In this document: piece after piece, positions 49,612 through 57,886 of the stretch | Numbering within the stretch: position 1 is the stretch's first letter | How the letters are laid out: each line of letters starts with the position of its first letter | From: Actinoplanes solisilvae | Lineage (GTDB): Bacteria; Actinomycetota; Actinomycetes; Mycobacteriales; Micromonosporaceae | NCBI RefSeq assembly: GCF_003999975.1 | Contig: NZ_RJAC01000011.1 | Location: 62,001 to 126,000 of the forward strand | DNA length: 64,000 bases | Direction: 5' to 3' | The notes under the pieces: model-generated | Told to the model about the DNA's origin: nothing | Database searches by the model: none | What the model saw: the letters and a program-made list of their open reading frames with translations, nothing else | Program-made: the position numbers and the translations under genes

Positions 49612-50568
49612 ATGACACGAGCGGTTCGATTCGATCAGTACGGTGACGTGGACGTTCTCCGCGTCGAAGAGGTGGAACGTCCCACCCCCGCCGGTGACCA
49701 GGTCCTCGTCGAGGTGGTCGCGGCCGGCATCAACCCCGGCGAGATCTCCATCCGCACGGGTGCCTACCAGGACATCTGGCCGGCGACGTTCCCGTCCGGG
49801 CAGGGCAGCGACTTCGCCGGCCGCGTGCTGGAGGTCGGCACGTCGGTCACCGAGTTCGCGGTCGGCGACGAGGTGCTCGGCTGGTCCGACTGGCGATCGT
49901 CGCAGGCCGAACACGTGGTGGTCCCGGCCGACCACCTCACCCGCAAGCCGCTGGCGCTCGACTGGGCGCGGGCCGGTGCGCTGTTCGTCGCGGGCGTGAC
50001 CGCGTACGCCTCGGTGCGCGCGGTGCAGCCGGCCAGGGGCGAGACCGTCGTCGTGAGCGGCGCGGCCGGCGGTGTCGGCGGCCTGACGGCGCAGCTCGCC
50101 CGCAACGCCGGAGCACACGTCATCGGCGTGGCCTCGGAGGAGAACGCGACCTGGCTGCGCAGCATCGGGGTCACGCCGGTCACCTACGGCGACGGGCTGG
50201 CCGACCGGCTGCGGAAGGCCGCCCCGTCACACATCGACGCCTTCATGGACACGCACGGCGGAGGCTATGTCGATCTCGCCCTCGAGCTGGAGGTCGACCC
50301 GGCCCGGGTGAACACGATCATCGACTACGCCGCCGCCGAGAAGGCCGGGGTGAAGACCGAGGGCAGCTCGACGGCCAGCGACGCCGAGATCCTCGGCTTC
50401 CTCGCCGGGGAGCTGGCCTGGGGACGGCTCGTCCTGCCGGTCGCCGCGATCTATCCGCTGGACGCGGTGCGCGACGCCTACACCGAGCTGGCCGCCGGCC
50501 ACACCCGCGGCAAGATCGTGCTGGCCACCGAACTGCCCGCCAATGCCGGCCGTCAGCCCGCGAGCTGA
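49612..50568 (+). CDS. Quinone oxidoreductase-type MDR dehydrogenase (zinc-free)
   Basis: This is a 318-aa medium-chain reductase of the NADPH:quinone oxidoreductase type. The N-terminal GroES-like domain contains AAGINPGEISIR and GSDFAGRVLEVG. The nucleotide motif VVSGAAGGVGGLTAQLA is at about residues 145-161. No zinc-binding Cys cluster is seen. The ATG has only a weak purine-rich leader. The 3' end overlaps the end of the convergent RHH/Clp_N gene by 16 nt. It has no obvious role in the surrounding shikimate genes. Confidence 0.86.
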   Translation: MTRAVRFDQYGDVDVLRVEEVERPTPAGDQVLVEVVAAGINPGEISIRTGAYQDIWPATFPSGQGSDFAGRVLEVGTSVTEFAVGDEVLGWSDWRSSQAEHVVVPADHLTRKPLALDWARAGALFVAGVTAYASVRAVQPARGETVVVSGAAGGVGGLTAQLARNAGAHVIGVASEENATWLRSIGVTPVTYGDGLADRLRKAAPSHIDAFMDTHGGGYVDLALELEVDPARVNTIIDYAAAEKAGVKTEGSSTASDAEILGFLAGELAWGRLVLPVAAIYPLDAVRDAYTELAAGHTRGKIVLATELPANAGRQPAS

Positions 50569-51236
50569 CGTTCCAGCCGTTCGACCCGTTGAATGAGCTG
50601 GGCCAGCAGCGGGTTGCCGCCCCCGGCGGTCGCTCTCAGGTGGGCGTAACCGGCGACCGCCGCGGTGACCGCGCGGCGGACTGCCTTGCCGTCGGCGCCC
50701 CGCTCGCGCAGCAGCGTTCCGGCAATGCCGTCGGGCTCGGCGGCCAGCCCGATGACCAGGTGCTCGCAGCCGACGTAGTTGTGGCCCAGACCGATCGCCT
50801 CGCCTACGGTCAGCTCCATCGCCGCGGCGGCCGGCGCGCTGAACCGCAGCGCGTCGGTCGCGACGGCCGGTTCGTCGTCCTCGGGCACGCTCAGCACGTC
50901 GGGGTCGACCTCCATCGCCGCGAGCACCTGCCGGCCCAGGTTCTGCCGTTCGTTGACCAGGCCGTAGAGCAGATCGCCGGTGGTGACCGTGGTGGCGTCG
51001 CGCCGTTTGGCCCGGTCGGCGGCGATGGTCAGCACCTCGAGCAGGCGGGCGGTGAAGCCGGGCAGTCGCTCAGCGAGGGCTGCGGGGTCGAGGTCGGAGA
51101 GCACGGCCTGGCGGATCGCCGTCATGCGGCGCAGCGCCTGCTCGAGCGCGCGCTGGCAGATGGGGGAGACGGGCAGACCCGATTCGCGTACGGCCTCGGC
51201 CAGCTCGTCGGGCAGATACACGTTGATTTTCGGCAT
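50553..51236 (-). CDS. Ribbon-helix-helix-like protein with two Clp N-terminal repeats
   Basis: The product is 227 aa. The first about 40 residues (MPKINVYLPDELAEAVRES, then SPICQRALEQAL) match the CopG-type ribbon-helix-helix pattern. They are followed by two Clp_N-like repeats, about 60-115 (FTARLLEVLTIAADRA... VTTGDLLYGLVNE) and about 130-195 (RFSAPAAAAMELTVGEAIGLGHNYVGCEHLVIGL). A short coiled segment ends it. There is no ATPase. This suggests a DNA-binding protein that docks substrates or peptides like ClpA/C N-domains. The TAACCCC repeats directly upstream suggest autoregulation (inference). Confidence 0.82.
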   Translation of the reverse strand: MPKINVYLPDELAEAVRESGLPVSPICQRALEQALRRMTAIRQAVLSDLDPAALAERLPGFTARLLEVLTIAADRAKRRDATTVTTGDLLYGLVNERQNLGRQVLAAMEVDPDVLSVPEDDEPAVATDALRFSAPAAAAMELTVGEAIGLGHNYVGCEHLVIGLAAEPDGIAGTLLRERGADGKAVRRAVTAAVAGYAHLRATAGGGNPLLAQLIQRVERLERQLAG

Positions 51237-51246
51237 GGTTCATTCA

Positions 51247-51310
51247 TAACCCCTCATGGGGTTAGAAGATATAACCCCATCCGTACGTTGGAACGTGGCC
51301 GCCGGGGTTA
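51247..51310. promoter_or_regulatory. Operator-like cluster of TAACCCC half-sites between RHH/Clp_N gene and aroB
   Basis: TAACCCC (51247-51253) and GGGGTTA (51258-51264) form a perfect inverted repeat around TCAT. Further half-sites TAACCCC (51272-51278) and GGGGTTA (51304-51310) follow. The site lies 10 nt upstream of the RHH gene start and before the aroB promoter. Short repeated inverted half-sites are typical of ribbon-helix-helix regulators. Confidence 0.65.
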
Positions 51311-51332
51311 CACGTGTCCACGCCGCCGCCGA

Positions 51333-51338
51333 TAGGGT
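51333..51338 (+). promoter_or_regulatory. -10 hexamer for a leaderless aroB transcript
   Basis: TAGGGT lies 6 nt before the aroB GTG; TTACAC (51308-51313) could serve as -35 with 19 nt spacing and overlaps the last TAACCCC-type half-site. Confidence 0.5.
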
Positions 51339-51344
51339 TTCGCC

Positions 51345-52406
51345 GTGGTGACACGAATTCAGGTGAGCGGTGACCGTCCGTACGACGTGCTCGTCGGGCG
51401 TGACCTCGCGGTCTCGCTGCCCTCGCTGATCTCCGGAGCGTCCCGGGCGGCCGTGCTGTTCGCCGCGCCGCTGCGAGCGCAGGCCTTGCTGGTTGCCGAG
51501 GCGGCCAGCGTTCCCGCGGTGATGATCGAGGTGCCCGACGCCGAGAAGGGCAAGTCGGTCGAGGTCGCCGCCCGCTGCTGGGACGAACTGGGCGCCCAGA
51601 ACTTCACCCGTACGGACGTCGTGATCGGCGTCGGCGGCGGCGCGGTCACCGACCTGGCCGGCTACGTGGCCGCGAGCTGGCTGCGCGGCGTGCGGTGGGT
51701 GCCCGTCTCGACGTCGCTGCTCGGCATGGTCGACGCGGCCGTCGGCGGCAAGACCGGCGTGAACATCGCCGCCGGCAAGAACCTCGTGGGCGCCTTCCAC
51801 CCGCCGGCCGGAGTGCTCTGCGACCTCGGCTCACTGCGCACCCTGCCCGCCGAAGACCTGGTCGCCGGGCTGGCCGAGGTGGTCAAGTGCGGCTTCATCG
51901 CCGACCCCACGATCCTCGACCTGATCGAGAACGACCCCGACGCCGCCACCGACCCCGACGCGCCCGTGCTGCGCGAACTGGTCGAGCGGGCCATCCGGGT
52001 CAAGGCCGAGGTGGTCGGCGTCGACCTCAAGGAATCGGGCCTGCGCGAGATCCTCAACTACGGCCACACCCTCGGCCACGCGATCGAGAAGCGCGAAAAA
52101 TACACCTGGAAACACGGGCACGCGGTCTCGGTCGGGCTGATCTTCGCGGCGGCCCTGGCCCGGCTCGCGGGGCGGCTCGACGAAGCGACCGCCGCGCGGC
52201 ACCGTTCAGTGCTCGACGCGCTCGGTCTTCCCACACGTTACGACGCCGAGGCCTGGCCCGCGCTGCTCAGCGCCATGCGGGTCGACAAGAAGACCCGGGC
52301 GGCCACACTGCGGTTCGTCGTGCTCGACGGTCTGGCCAAACCCGGCATCCTGGCCGGACCCGACGAAGAACTGCTGGAACAGGCGTACGCGGAGGTGGCG
52401 GAATGA
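51345..52406 (+). CDS. aroB: 3-dehydroquinate synthase
   Basis: AroB is an NAD- and metal-dependent cyclase making 3-dehydroquinate from DAHP. The product is 353 aa. The NAD-binding GVGGGAVTDLAGYVA is at about 91-105. VSTSLLGMVDAAVGGKTGVN follows, and the metal ligands are in ILNYGHTLGHAIE and KHGHAVSVG. It overlaps aroQ by 4 nt (ATGA). Confidence 0.96.
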   Translation: MVTRIQVSGDRPYDVLVGRDLAVSLPSLISGASRAAVLFAAPLRAQALLVAEAASVPAVMIEVPDAEKGKSVEVAARCWDELGAQNFTRTDVVIGVGGGAVTDLAGYVAASWLRGVRWVPVSTSLLGMVDAAVGGKTGVNIAAGKNLVGAFHPPAGVLCDLGSLRTLPAEDLVAGLAEVVKCGFIADPTILDLIENDPDAATDPDAPVLRELVERAIRVKAEVVGVDLKESGLREILNYGHTLGHAIEKREKYTWKHGHAVSVGLIFAAALARLAGRLDEATAARHRSVLDALGLPTRYDAEAWPALLSAMRVDKKTRAATLRFVVLDGLAKPGILAGPDEELLEQAYAEVAE

Positions 52407-52891
52407 TCTTTGTGCTGAACGGGCCGAACCTGGGCCGCCTGGGCACCCGCGAACCGGAGATCTACGGCACCACCACATACGCCGACCTCGCCCGGCTGTG
52501 CCACGTGGCCGCCACCCACCTCGGGCTCGAGATCGACGTACGCCAGACCGACTCGGAAGCCGAAATGCTGGCCTGGCTGCACGAAGCGGCCGACCTCGGC
52601 GTCGACGTCGTGCTCAACCCGGCCGCGTGGAGCCACTACAACATCGCGATCCGGGACGCGGCGGCCATGCTGCGCGGACGCCTCGTCGAGGTACACATCA
52701 CCAACATCCACACCCGCGAGGAATTCCGGCATCATTCGGTCATCTCGGCCGTCGCCACCGGCGTGATCGCCGGACTGGGCGTCGATGGCTACCGCCTGGC
52801 CCTCGAGCATCTGGCCCGATTCGCCGCGCAGGCCCCGACGTCGGTAAACTCGGTCGGTCACCCACAGCTTTCACACGATCAAGGGCATTAG
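52403..52891 (+). CDS. aroQ: 3-dehydroquinate dehydratase, type II
   Basis: AroQ is a dodecameric type II dehydroquinase, 162 aa. LNGPNLGRLGTREPEIYG has the catalytic Tyr and the lid Arg. NPAAWSHYNIAIRDA and VHITNIHTREEFRHHSV (catalytic His) follow. It is coupled to aroB. efp starts 6 nt after the stop. Confidence 0.96.
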   Translation: MIFVLNGPNLGRLGTREPEIYGTTTYADLARLCHVAATHLGLEIDVRQTDSEAEMLAWLHEAADLGVDVVLNPAAWSHYNIAIRDAAAMLRGRLVEVHITNIHTREEFRHHSVISAVATGVIAGLGVDGYRLALEHLARFAAQAPTSVNSVGHPQLSHDQGH

Positions 52892-52897
52892 GAAAAC

Positions 52898-53455
52898 ATG
52901 GCTTCCACGAACGACCTGAAGAACGGCCTGGTGCTCAACCTCGACGGCGGGCTCTGGTCCGTCGTGGAGTTCCAGCACGTCAAGCCGGGTAAGGGTGGCG
53001 CGTTCGTGCGCACCACGCTGAAGAACGTGCTCTCCGGCAAGGTCGTCGACAAGACCTTCAACGCCGGCACCAAGGTCGACACGGCCACGGTCGACAAGCG
53101 CACGATGCAGTACCTCTACCAGGACGGCGAAGACTTCGTCTTCATGGACCTCGACACGTTCGAGCAGATCACCGTCCCCGGCGCCACCGTCGGCGAAAAC
53201 GCCAACTACATGCTGCCCGAGGCCGAGGCCACGGTCGCCACCCACGAAGGCGTCCCGCTCTACATCGAGCTGCCGACCAGCGTCTTCCTCGAGGTCACCT
53301 ACACCGAACCCGGCCTGCAGGGCGACCGCTCCACCGGCGGCACCAAACCCGCCACGGTCGAGACCGGCGCCACGGTCAACGTGCCGCTCTTCATCACCAC
53401 CGGCGAGAAGATCAAGGTCGACACGCGCGACGGCCGTTACCTCGGTCGTTCCTGA
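52898..53455 (+). CDS. efp: Elongation factor P
   Basis: EF-P rescues ribosomes stalled at polyproline. The product is 185 aa with three beta-barrel domains. The modification loop reads KPGKGGAF, so an unmodified or differently modified Lys is at about residue 32. The C-terminal signature is YLGRS. TTAGGA precedes the ATG. nusB follows with a 1-nt gap. Several proteins in this window are Pro-rich and would need it. Confidence 0.96.
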   Translation: MASTNDLKNGLVLNLDGGLWSVVEFQHVKPGKGGAFVRTTLKNVLSGKVVDKTFNAGTKVDTATVDKRTMQYLYQDGEDFVFMDLDTFEQITVPGATVGENANYMLPEAEATVATHEGVPLYIELPTSVFLEVTYTEPGLQGDRSTGGTKPATVETGATVNVPLFITTGEKIKVDTRDGRYLGRS

Positions 53456-53456
53456 C

Positions 53457-53891
53457 ATGGCCGAAGGTCCCAAAACGCAGATGCCGGCGCGCCGGAAGGC
53501 GCGCAAAAGGGCGCTGGACGTGCTCTACGAGGCCGACCTGCGAGACCTGCCGCCCCGGCAGGTGCTGGCGACCTACCTGGAGCGCATCGCCAAGCCACGA
53601 CCCGACCACCTCGACTACACGGTCAGCCTGGTCGAGGGAATCGCCGAACACCTGGACCGGATCGACGAACTGATCGCGTCGTATGCCGAAGGGTGGACTA
53701 TCGACCGCATGCCTGTGGTGGATCGGAACCTGGCGCGTATTGCGGTGTTCGAGCTGCTGTATGTGCCTGAGATCGATGACCCGGTGGCTATCACCGAGGC
53801 TGTTGAGCTTGCCAAGCAGATGTCTACGGATGACAGCCCTCGGTTCCTTAACGGGATTCTTGGGCGGATTGCTGAGTTCGCTACTCGCTGA
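53457..53891 (+). CDS. nusB: Transcription antitermination factor NusB
   Basis: NusB binds boxA RNA with S10 during rRNA antitermination. The product is 144 aa and all-helical. It contains ARRKARKRALDVLYEADLRD near the start and DRNLARIAVFELLYVPEIDDPVAI, a family hallmark. Codon use shifts inside the gene: up to about 53680 third positions are mostly G/C, and after that many are T or A (for example GTG-GAT-CGG, GTT, CTT, GCT). The protein stays normal, so this is compositional, not a frameshift. Confidence 0.95.
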   Translation: MAEGPKTQMPARRKARKRALDVLYEADLRDLPPRQVLATYLERIAKPRPDHLDYTVSLVEGIAEHLDRIDELIASYAEGWTIDRMPVVDRNLARIAVFELLYVPEIDDPVAITEAVELAKQMSTDDSPRFLNGILGRIAEFATR

Positions 53892-53901
53892 GGGATCCTT
53901 T

Positions 53902-53940
53902 GAAGCTCCGATCGCGCTGTTGGGTGGTCGGGGCTTCTTT
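53902..53940 (+). terminator. Terminator after nusB
   Basis: GAAGCTCCGA (53902-53911) pairs with TCGGGGCTTC (53928-53937), allowing one G-T pair, and is followed by TTTGTGTT. Confidence 0.6.
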
Positions 53941-54407
53941 GTGTTCCGTCGGCTCTCTTACGGTTGACGGGGGGAGTCAGTGACGGCCATGGGAGGGGTC
54001 ACCGGGCTCTGGTTGCATGGCATAGCTGGGGGATCACCTGACAGGACGTAGATCGGCTTCCGCGCTGTGGTTCACCTGAGGAAGCACGTCACCCGGGCCG
54101 GCCATCGTTGTGGTCAAGGGAACATTGCTTGCCGCTTGCGGTTCGGGCGCTGCGCGCCCTCCTGCCAGGCGCGGTCTACACCATTACAGGCCAGGTGGGG
54201 TAAGGGGTGGCATGCGGTCGGGGGGAAAGACAAGGAGGGCCGTTCGCGCAGCTGGCTCCTTATGGCTGTAGCACCGTGGGGGTGGCTCGCGGGTGATCGC
54301 GTGAGCTCTGCTCTGGTCGGTGGCGCGAGGAGACCCCCAACCTGGCCTTTTGGGTCTCCGAGCGCTCGGCCGGGGGTTTGGGGGCGGAGCCACCAAGGTC
54401 TTGTCTT
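53941..54407. other. Gene-free intergenic stretch with several hairpins
   Basis: I see no gene. Notable structures are GGGCGC-TGC-GCGCCC near 54147-54161, and GGAGACCC (54329-54336) with GGGTCTCC (54352-54359), which could fold downstream of the GNAT gene. The minus strand from about 54200 to 54100 (GTGTAGACCGCGCCTGGC onward to TTCCCTTGACCACAA) looks like a dispersed repeat or structured RNA rather than random spacer. That is an impression only. Confidence 0.4.
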
Positions 54408-54902
54408 TTACAGTGGCTGGTAATAGCGGACCAAAGGGAAAGCTACGAAGCCGGCCTTCTCGTACGCGGCACGGGCTGCGGCGTGGCCGGGGTCGCCTCC
54501 GGTGGAGACGCTGGCCAGGGTGAAGCCGGCGGCGCGCATGTGTTCCAGGGCGAACTCGATGAGGATGTTGGCTATGCCTCGGCGCTGAGCATCCGGGTCC
54601 ACGGCGGTCATTTCGATCTCGCCGCTGTTGGGCTCGGCGTGGGTGGCGTCGTGGTGGGCTACGGCTATGAAGCCGAGGATGCGGTCGTTCTCGTCGGCTA
54701 CCCAGGTGGTGGCGGCTAATTCGCGGCAGGTGTCCTCTACGGCCTGGGCCTGGATGTGGCGCCAGTCGGGGTAGAGGTGGTCGTAGACGCGGCGGCCCAG
54801 CACCTGCTCGAACGACGCGAAGACCGGTGTCCAGGCCCGCAGCGAGAGCTCGACCACGGCGGGAATGTCGTCCTCGGCTAGCGGGCGAATCGCAATCGAC
54901 AT
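54408..54902 (-). CDS. GNAT family N-acetyltransferase
   Basis: This is a 164-aa acetyl-CoA-dependent acyltransferase. The N-terminus IAIRPLAEDDIPAVVELSLRAW is typical. Motif A is EMTAVDPDAQRRGIANILIEFAL (about residues 95-117, Q/RxxGxG/A loop). ARAAYEKAGFVAFPLVRYYQ forms the C-terminal strand and helix. The substrate is unknown. The ATG lacks a strong ribosome site. It lies 60 nt downstream of an unknown gene on the same strand. Confidence 0.86.
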   Translation of the reverse strand: MSIAIRPLAEDDIPAVVELSLRAWTPVFASFEQVLGRRVYDHLYPDWRHIQAQAVEDTCRELAATTWVADENDRILGFIAVAHHDATHAEPNSGEIEMTAVDPDAQRRGIANILIEFALEHMRAAGFTLASVSTGGDPGHAAARAAYEKAGFVAFPLVRYYQPL

Positions 54903-54962
54903 GCCAGCCAGCCTGCCAGAGTGTGCGCCGGATCAATGCCGCTTCCGTGCGGGCGCGGTCGG

Positions 54963-55628
54963 TCAGGCACGGGTCAGTGCGGAGGTGGGGAACCTTTGGA
55001 TGGTGCACTCCATGACGAGCTCTGGTTGTACGTCGACCGTGCCGTCGTCGCCCACGAAGACGACGAAGAAGTGCCAGTCGGGATCGAAGAGATGTGGGCC
55101 GGGCACCAGGTCGGGGGTCAGCTTGACCCGGTCGCCGGGGCCGAGGCGGGCTTCGCGGGGCTGTGACCGGGCGACGTTCCGGATCAGATCCAGAACTCGC
55201 TGGTCGCGGTCATAGTGCACGAAGCTCCCGGCCTCGGCGAAGAACTCGCAGGCTTCAGCTCGACTTAAACCGGTGAGCGCGGCCACGGCATCTGGTACGA
55301 GGGCGGCGGTGCGGGAAGCGCCGACCTGTTCGGCCAGGATGCTGATGAACGTTCCGAGCCACTGATGGGCGGCGGACGACGGAGCCGAGAGACCCACCTC
55401 GGCCGCGATCTCGTCGGACATGCGGTGGAGCAGTTTTTCGACGTGCTGGTCATCGCTCGCGAGCGCACGAATCATGTCCAGGAATTCGACCGGCTGTCCC
55501 GGGTTCATGCCATGCAGATGGTCCAGCGTCTCCGGCGTGAAGACGACGGTCTCGCCGGTGTTGAGCTGTGCCGCCAGCGCTTTGATCAAGCGGTCGACGA
55601 CGGACTTTGTCACGCGCTCATCTGCCAC
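54963..55628 (-). CDS. Protein of unknown function (221 aa)
   Basis: I do not recognise a family. GTG 55628 is chosen because TACGCT lies 6 nt upstream in the leaderless arrangement; longer frames would translate the GTCGCC microsatellite as an Ala-Thr run. The product is soluble. A helical N-terminal two-thirds (about 1-140, with SVVDRLIKALAAQLNTGE and LTGLSRAEACEFFAEAGSF) precedes a beta-rich C-terminus (GDRVKLTPDLVPGPHLF, WHFFVVFVGDDGTVDVQPEL). Confidence 0.72.
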   Translation of the reverse strand: MADERVTKSVVDRLIKALAAQLNTGETVVFTPETLDHLHGMNPGQPVEFLDMIRALASDDQHVEKLLHRMSDEIAAEVGLSAPSSAAHQWLGTFISILAEQVGASRTAALVPDAVAALTGLSRAEACEFFAEAGSFVHYDRDQRVLDLIRNVARSQPREARLGPGDRVKLTPDLVPGPHLFDPDWHFFVVFVGDDGTVDVQPELVMECTIQRFPTSALTRA

Positions 55629-55634
55629 CGGCGG

Positions 55635-55640
55635 AGCGTA
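55635..55640 (-). promoter_or_regulatory. -10 hexamer for the leaderless unknown gene
   Basis: TACGCT on the minus strand is 6 nt before the GTG at 55628, the same hexamer as found before apt. Confidence 0.48.
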
Positions 55641-55662
55641 CCGACGACCACCGACATGATCA

Positions 55663-56172
<510 letters not shown>

Positions 56173-56178
56173 TAGGGT
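56173..56178 (+). promoter_or_regulatory. -10 hexamer for a leaderless Nudix gene
   Basis: TAGGGT lies 6 nt before the ATG at 56185; no ribosome site is present. Confidence 0.5.
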
Positions 56179-56184
56179 GGCGCG

Positions 56185-56676
56185 ATGAAACGGTATGCGC
56201 GGCGGACCGGGCGAGTGATCGTTTTGGACGGTTGGGATCGGGTTCTGTTGATGCGGTTTGCGGTGGTTTCTGGGGAAGGGGAAGGGTTCGCTTGGCTCAC
56301 GCCGGGTGGGGGAGTGCGGTGGTGGGAGAGGGCCAAGGCGGCGGCTGCCCGGGAGGTGGGGGAGGAGGTCGGGCTCGCGGTGAAGGCCAGTGGTCTGCGG
56401 GCGGTGGCGTTCACCAGTGGGCAGGCTGATCTCGGGTTTGCCGCGGGGCTGTTCCGGGATGACTTCTTTGTGTGCCGGGTCGCGGGGCACGTTGTTGATA
56501 CGCGGCGGCACACGGAGTTGGAGAAGAGGAATTTCGCGGAGGCCAGGTGGTGGTCGGTGGACGAGCTTCTGGCCACTGAGGACGTCGTTTATCCGTACGG
56601 ATTGGGTGAGCTGGTCGGCGCGATCGTAAAGGGGGATTTGCCGGAAGCGCCGGTCGAATTGCCTTGGCATCTGTGA
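56185..56676 (+). CDS. NUDIX hydrolase
   Basis: This is a 163-aa pyrophosphohydrolase. The Nudix box GGVRWWERAKAAAAREVGEE (followed by VGL) is intact with the REVGEE metal site (about residues 42-64). The rest matches small Nudix enzymes acting on nucleoside diphosphate-linked or oxidised substrates. The substrate is unknown. Codon use is looser than average (many GGG, GTT and TTG), like the other genes at 54-57 kb. Confidence 0.88.
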   Translation: MKRYARRTGRVIVLDGWDRVLLMRFAVVSGEGEGFAWLTPGGGVRWWERAKAAAAREVGEEVGLAVKASGLRAVAFTSGQADLGFAAGLFRDDFFVCRVAGHVVDTRRHTELEKRNFAEARWWSVDELLATEDVVYPYGLGELVGAIVKGDLPEAPVELPWHL

Positions 56677-57089
56677 GACGCGATGCGTTCTTGCGATCAC
56701 GCATTGTGCGAAAAACGGCGGGGGCGGCGATCTTTCGACGGGGGGCGCCACAAGCAGTGATGTCGACCATCAGGGGCCGGAGAGGGGGCCGGGGTGAGGC
56801 CGGGGTGAGGGCGGGTGCAGACGGGCAGCGGGCGTGGAGAGGCCGGGCCGGTCGGGCGCTGCGGCCACGCGCGGCAGGTCGTCGCCGGTGCCGTGAGTGC
56901 TGCCGCTGTGCGGTTGTGAGCGGCGACGTGGCGTACGGGGAAACGAAAAAGCCCGCGACTGAGCGCGGGCTTTTCGGGTCTCGGGACACGCGCCTGTAAG
57001 TCGAGAGCCGGCGCGGTCGGCGGGGGTGGGGGATGTAGCCGGTGGGGACCGGCGTTGTGGCTGTTCAGGACTCCCGGGGGAGCGCTTTC
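56677..57089. other. Intergenic region between the Nudix gene and bldD
   Basis: No convincing gene is present. A 111-codon frame (56664-56999) is Arg/Gly-rich and runs through a strong terminator hairpin, so it is treated as spurious. The only clear element is the terminator at 56946-56974. Confidence 0.5.
56946..56974. terminator. Bidirectional terminator between the Nudix gene and bldD
   Basis: AAAAGCCCGCG (56947-56957) pairs perfectly with CGCGGGCTTTT (56964-56974) across a 6-nt loop. A and T runs on both sides let it serve either strand. Confidence 0.85.
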
Positions 57090-57578
57090 TCAGCTGGCGA
57101 AGAAAGCGCGCGGGTCGGCGACCAGGACGCCCTGCTCGGTCAGGCGCTCGATCAGGCCCGACGGCGAGATGTCGTAGACGATGGCCAGCGCCCGCAGGTC
57201 GTCGGCCCGGATGGACAGGACGCGGCCGTTGTAGTCGCCGCGCTGCTGCTGGATGGCCCGGGCGTAACGCGCCACATAGGCGAGATCCTCGCCGGTGGTG
57301 TCGTACAGCTTCTCGAGGTCCAGCACGATCTTGTTGGTGGCCTCGAGCCGGACACCGCTGCCGTCGGGCAGCAGCTCCGAGACGGGCACACGGTAGAAGT
57401 CAGCCAGTTCGGCGAGGCGCGAGACGGTCACGGCACGGTCGCCGCGCTCGTACGAACCCACCACGACGGCCTTCCACCGGCCGTTCGACTTCTCTTCAAC
57501 ACCCTGCAGGGACAGGCCCTGCTGCTGCCGGATGGAGCGCAGGCGCGCGCCCAGCGACTTGGCGTACTCAGACGGCAT
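57090..57578 (-). CDS. bldD: Developmental regulator BldD (c-di-GMP-responsive)
   Basis: BldD represses sporulation genes during vegetative growth in Streptomyces when dimerised by c-di-GMP. The product is 162 aa. The N-terminal XRE-type helix-turn-helix (about 5-70) contains LRSIRQQQGLSLQGVEEKS, GRWKAVVVGSYERGDRAVTV and LAELADFYRVPVSELLP, almost identical to the family. The C-terminal c-di-GMP signature is RGD then R-x-D-D eight residues later (RGDYNGRVLSIRADD). The second half reads RADD where Streptomyces BldD has RQDD. ATG 57578 has GGGAG 8 nt upstream. It is divergent from the pyr operon, as in Streptomyces. Confidence 0.92.
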   Translation of the reverse strand: MPSEYAKSLGARLRSIRQQQGLSLQGVEEKSNGRWKAVVVGSYERGDRAVTVSRLAELADFYRVPVSELLPDGSGVRLEATNKIVLDLEKLYDTTGEDLAYVARYARAIQQQRGDYNGRVLSIRADDLRALAIVYDISPSGLIERLTEQGVLVADPRAFFAS

Positions 57579-57850
57579 TCGGAACACTCCCACTGTGCTG
57601 GCCCGGAGGGTTCCCCTCCGCGATCGCTACGCAGCGTGACGGTACGGAGTTTGCGACTTCCGGTCAAGTGTCGGTTACCGATGAGTCGTGCTGCCCTAGG
57701 AGGACTTGGCGACGGTCTGTCTGAAATATCCAGCGTCCGTCAGTGTTCTCGCGTCGGGCACGTCACCATAATCAACGCTGCGTCCACTGGTAACGTAGCG
57801 TCAGCCATTGGGGCCGCCCCTCGCGGGGTTGCTCTGTAAGACGTCCTTTA

Positions 57851-57883
57851 ACGACCCGTCCCGTGAGGCGGGGAAGGAGGTCC
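57851..57883 (+). promoter_or_regulatory. PyrR-binding RNA loop overlapping the pyrR ribosome-binding site
   Basis: The leader can fold with CCCG (57855-57858) pairing CGGG (57869-57872). This exposes the loop TCCCGTGAGG (57859-57868), matching the UCC-x-G-x-GAGG loop bound by PyrR. An outer stem, GACC with GGTC (57853-57856 or neighbours, with 57879-57882), would enclose the AAGGAGG ribosome site of pyrR at 57874-57880. UMP-bound PyrR could thus block translation of pyrR and the coupled genes, as proposed for mycobacteria. The 272-nt gap to bldD holds no further feature I can support. Confidence 0.68.
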
Positions 57884-57886
57884 GCG

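Noticed and set aside
53941..54407. Gap searched for tRNA genes
   Set aside because: No T-loop-like GGTTCGAATC motif or cloverleaf was found here or in the other large gaps.
54067..54423. 118-codon frame and overlapping minus-strand frames in the nusB-GNAT gap
   Set aside because: They run through hairpins and have poor codon bias; no product is recognised.
56664..56999. 111-codon Arg/Gly-rich frame after the Nudix gene
   Set aside because: It reads through a strong bidirectional terminator and has no family resemblance.
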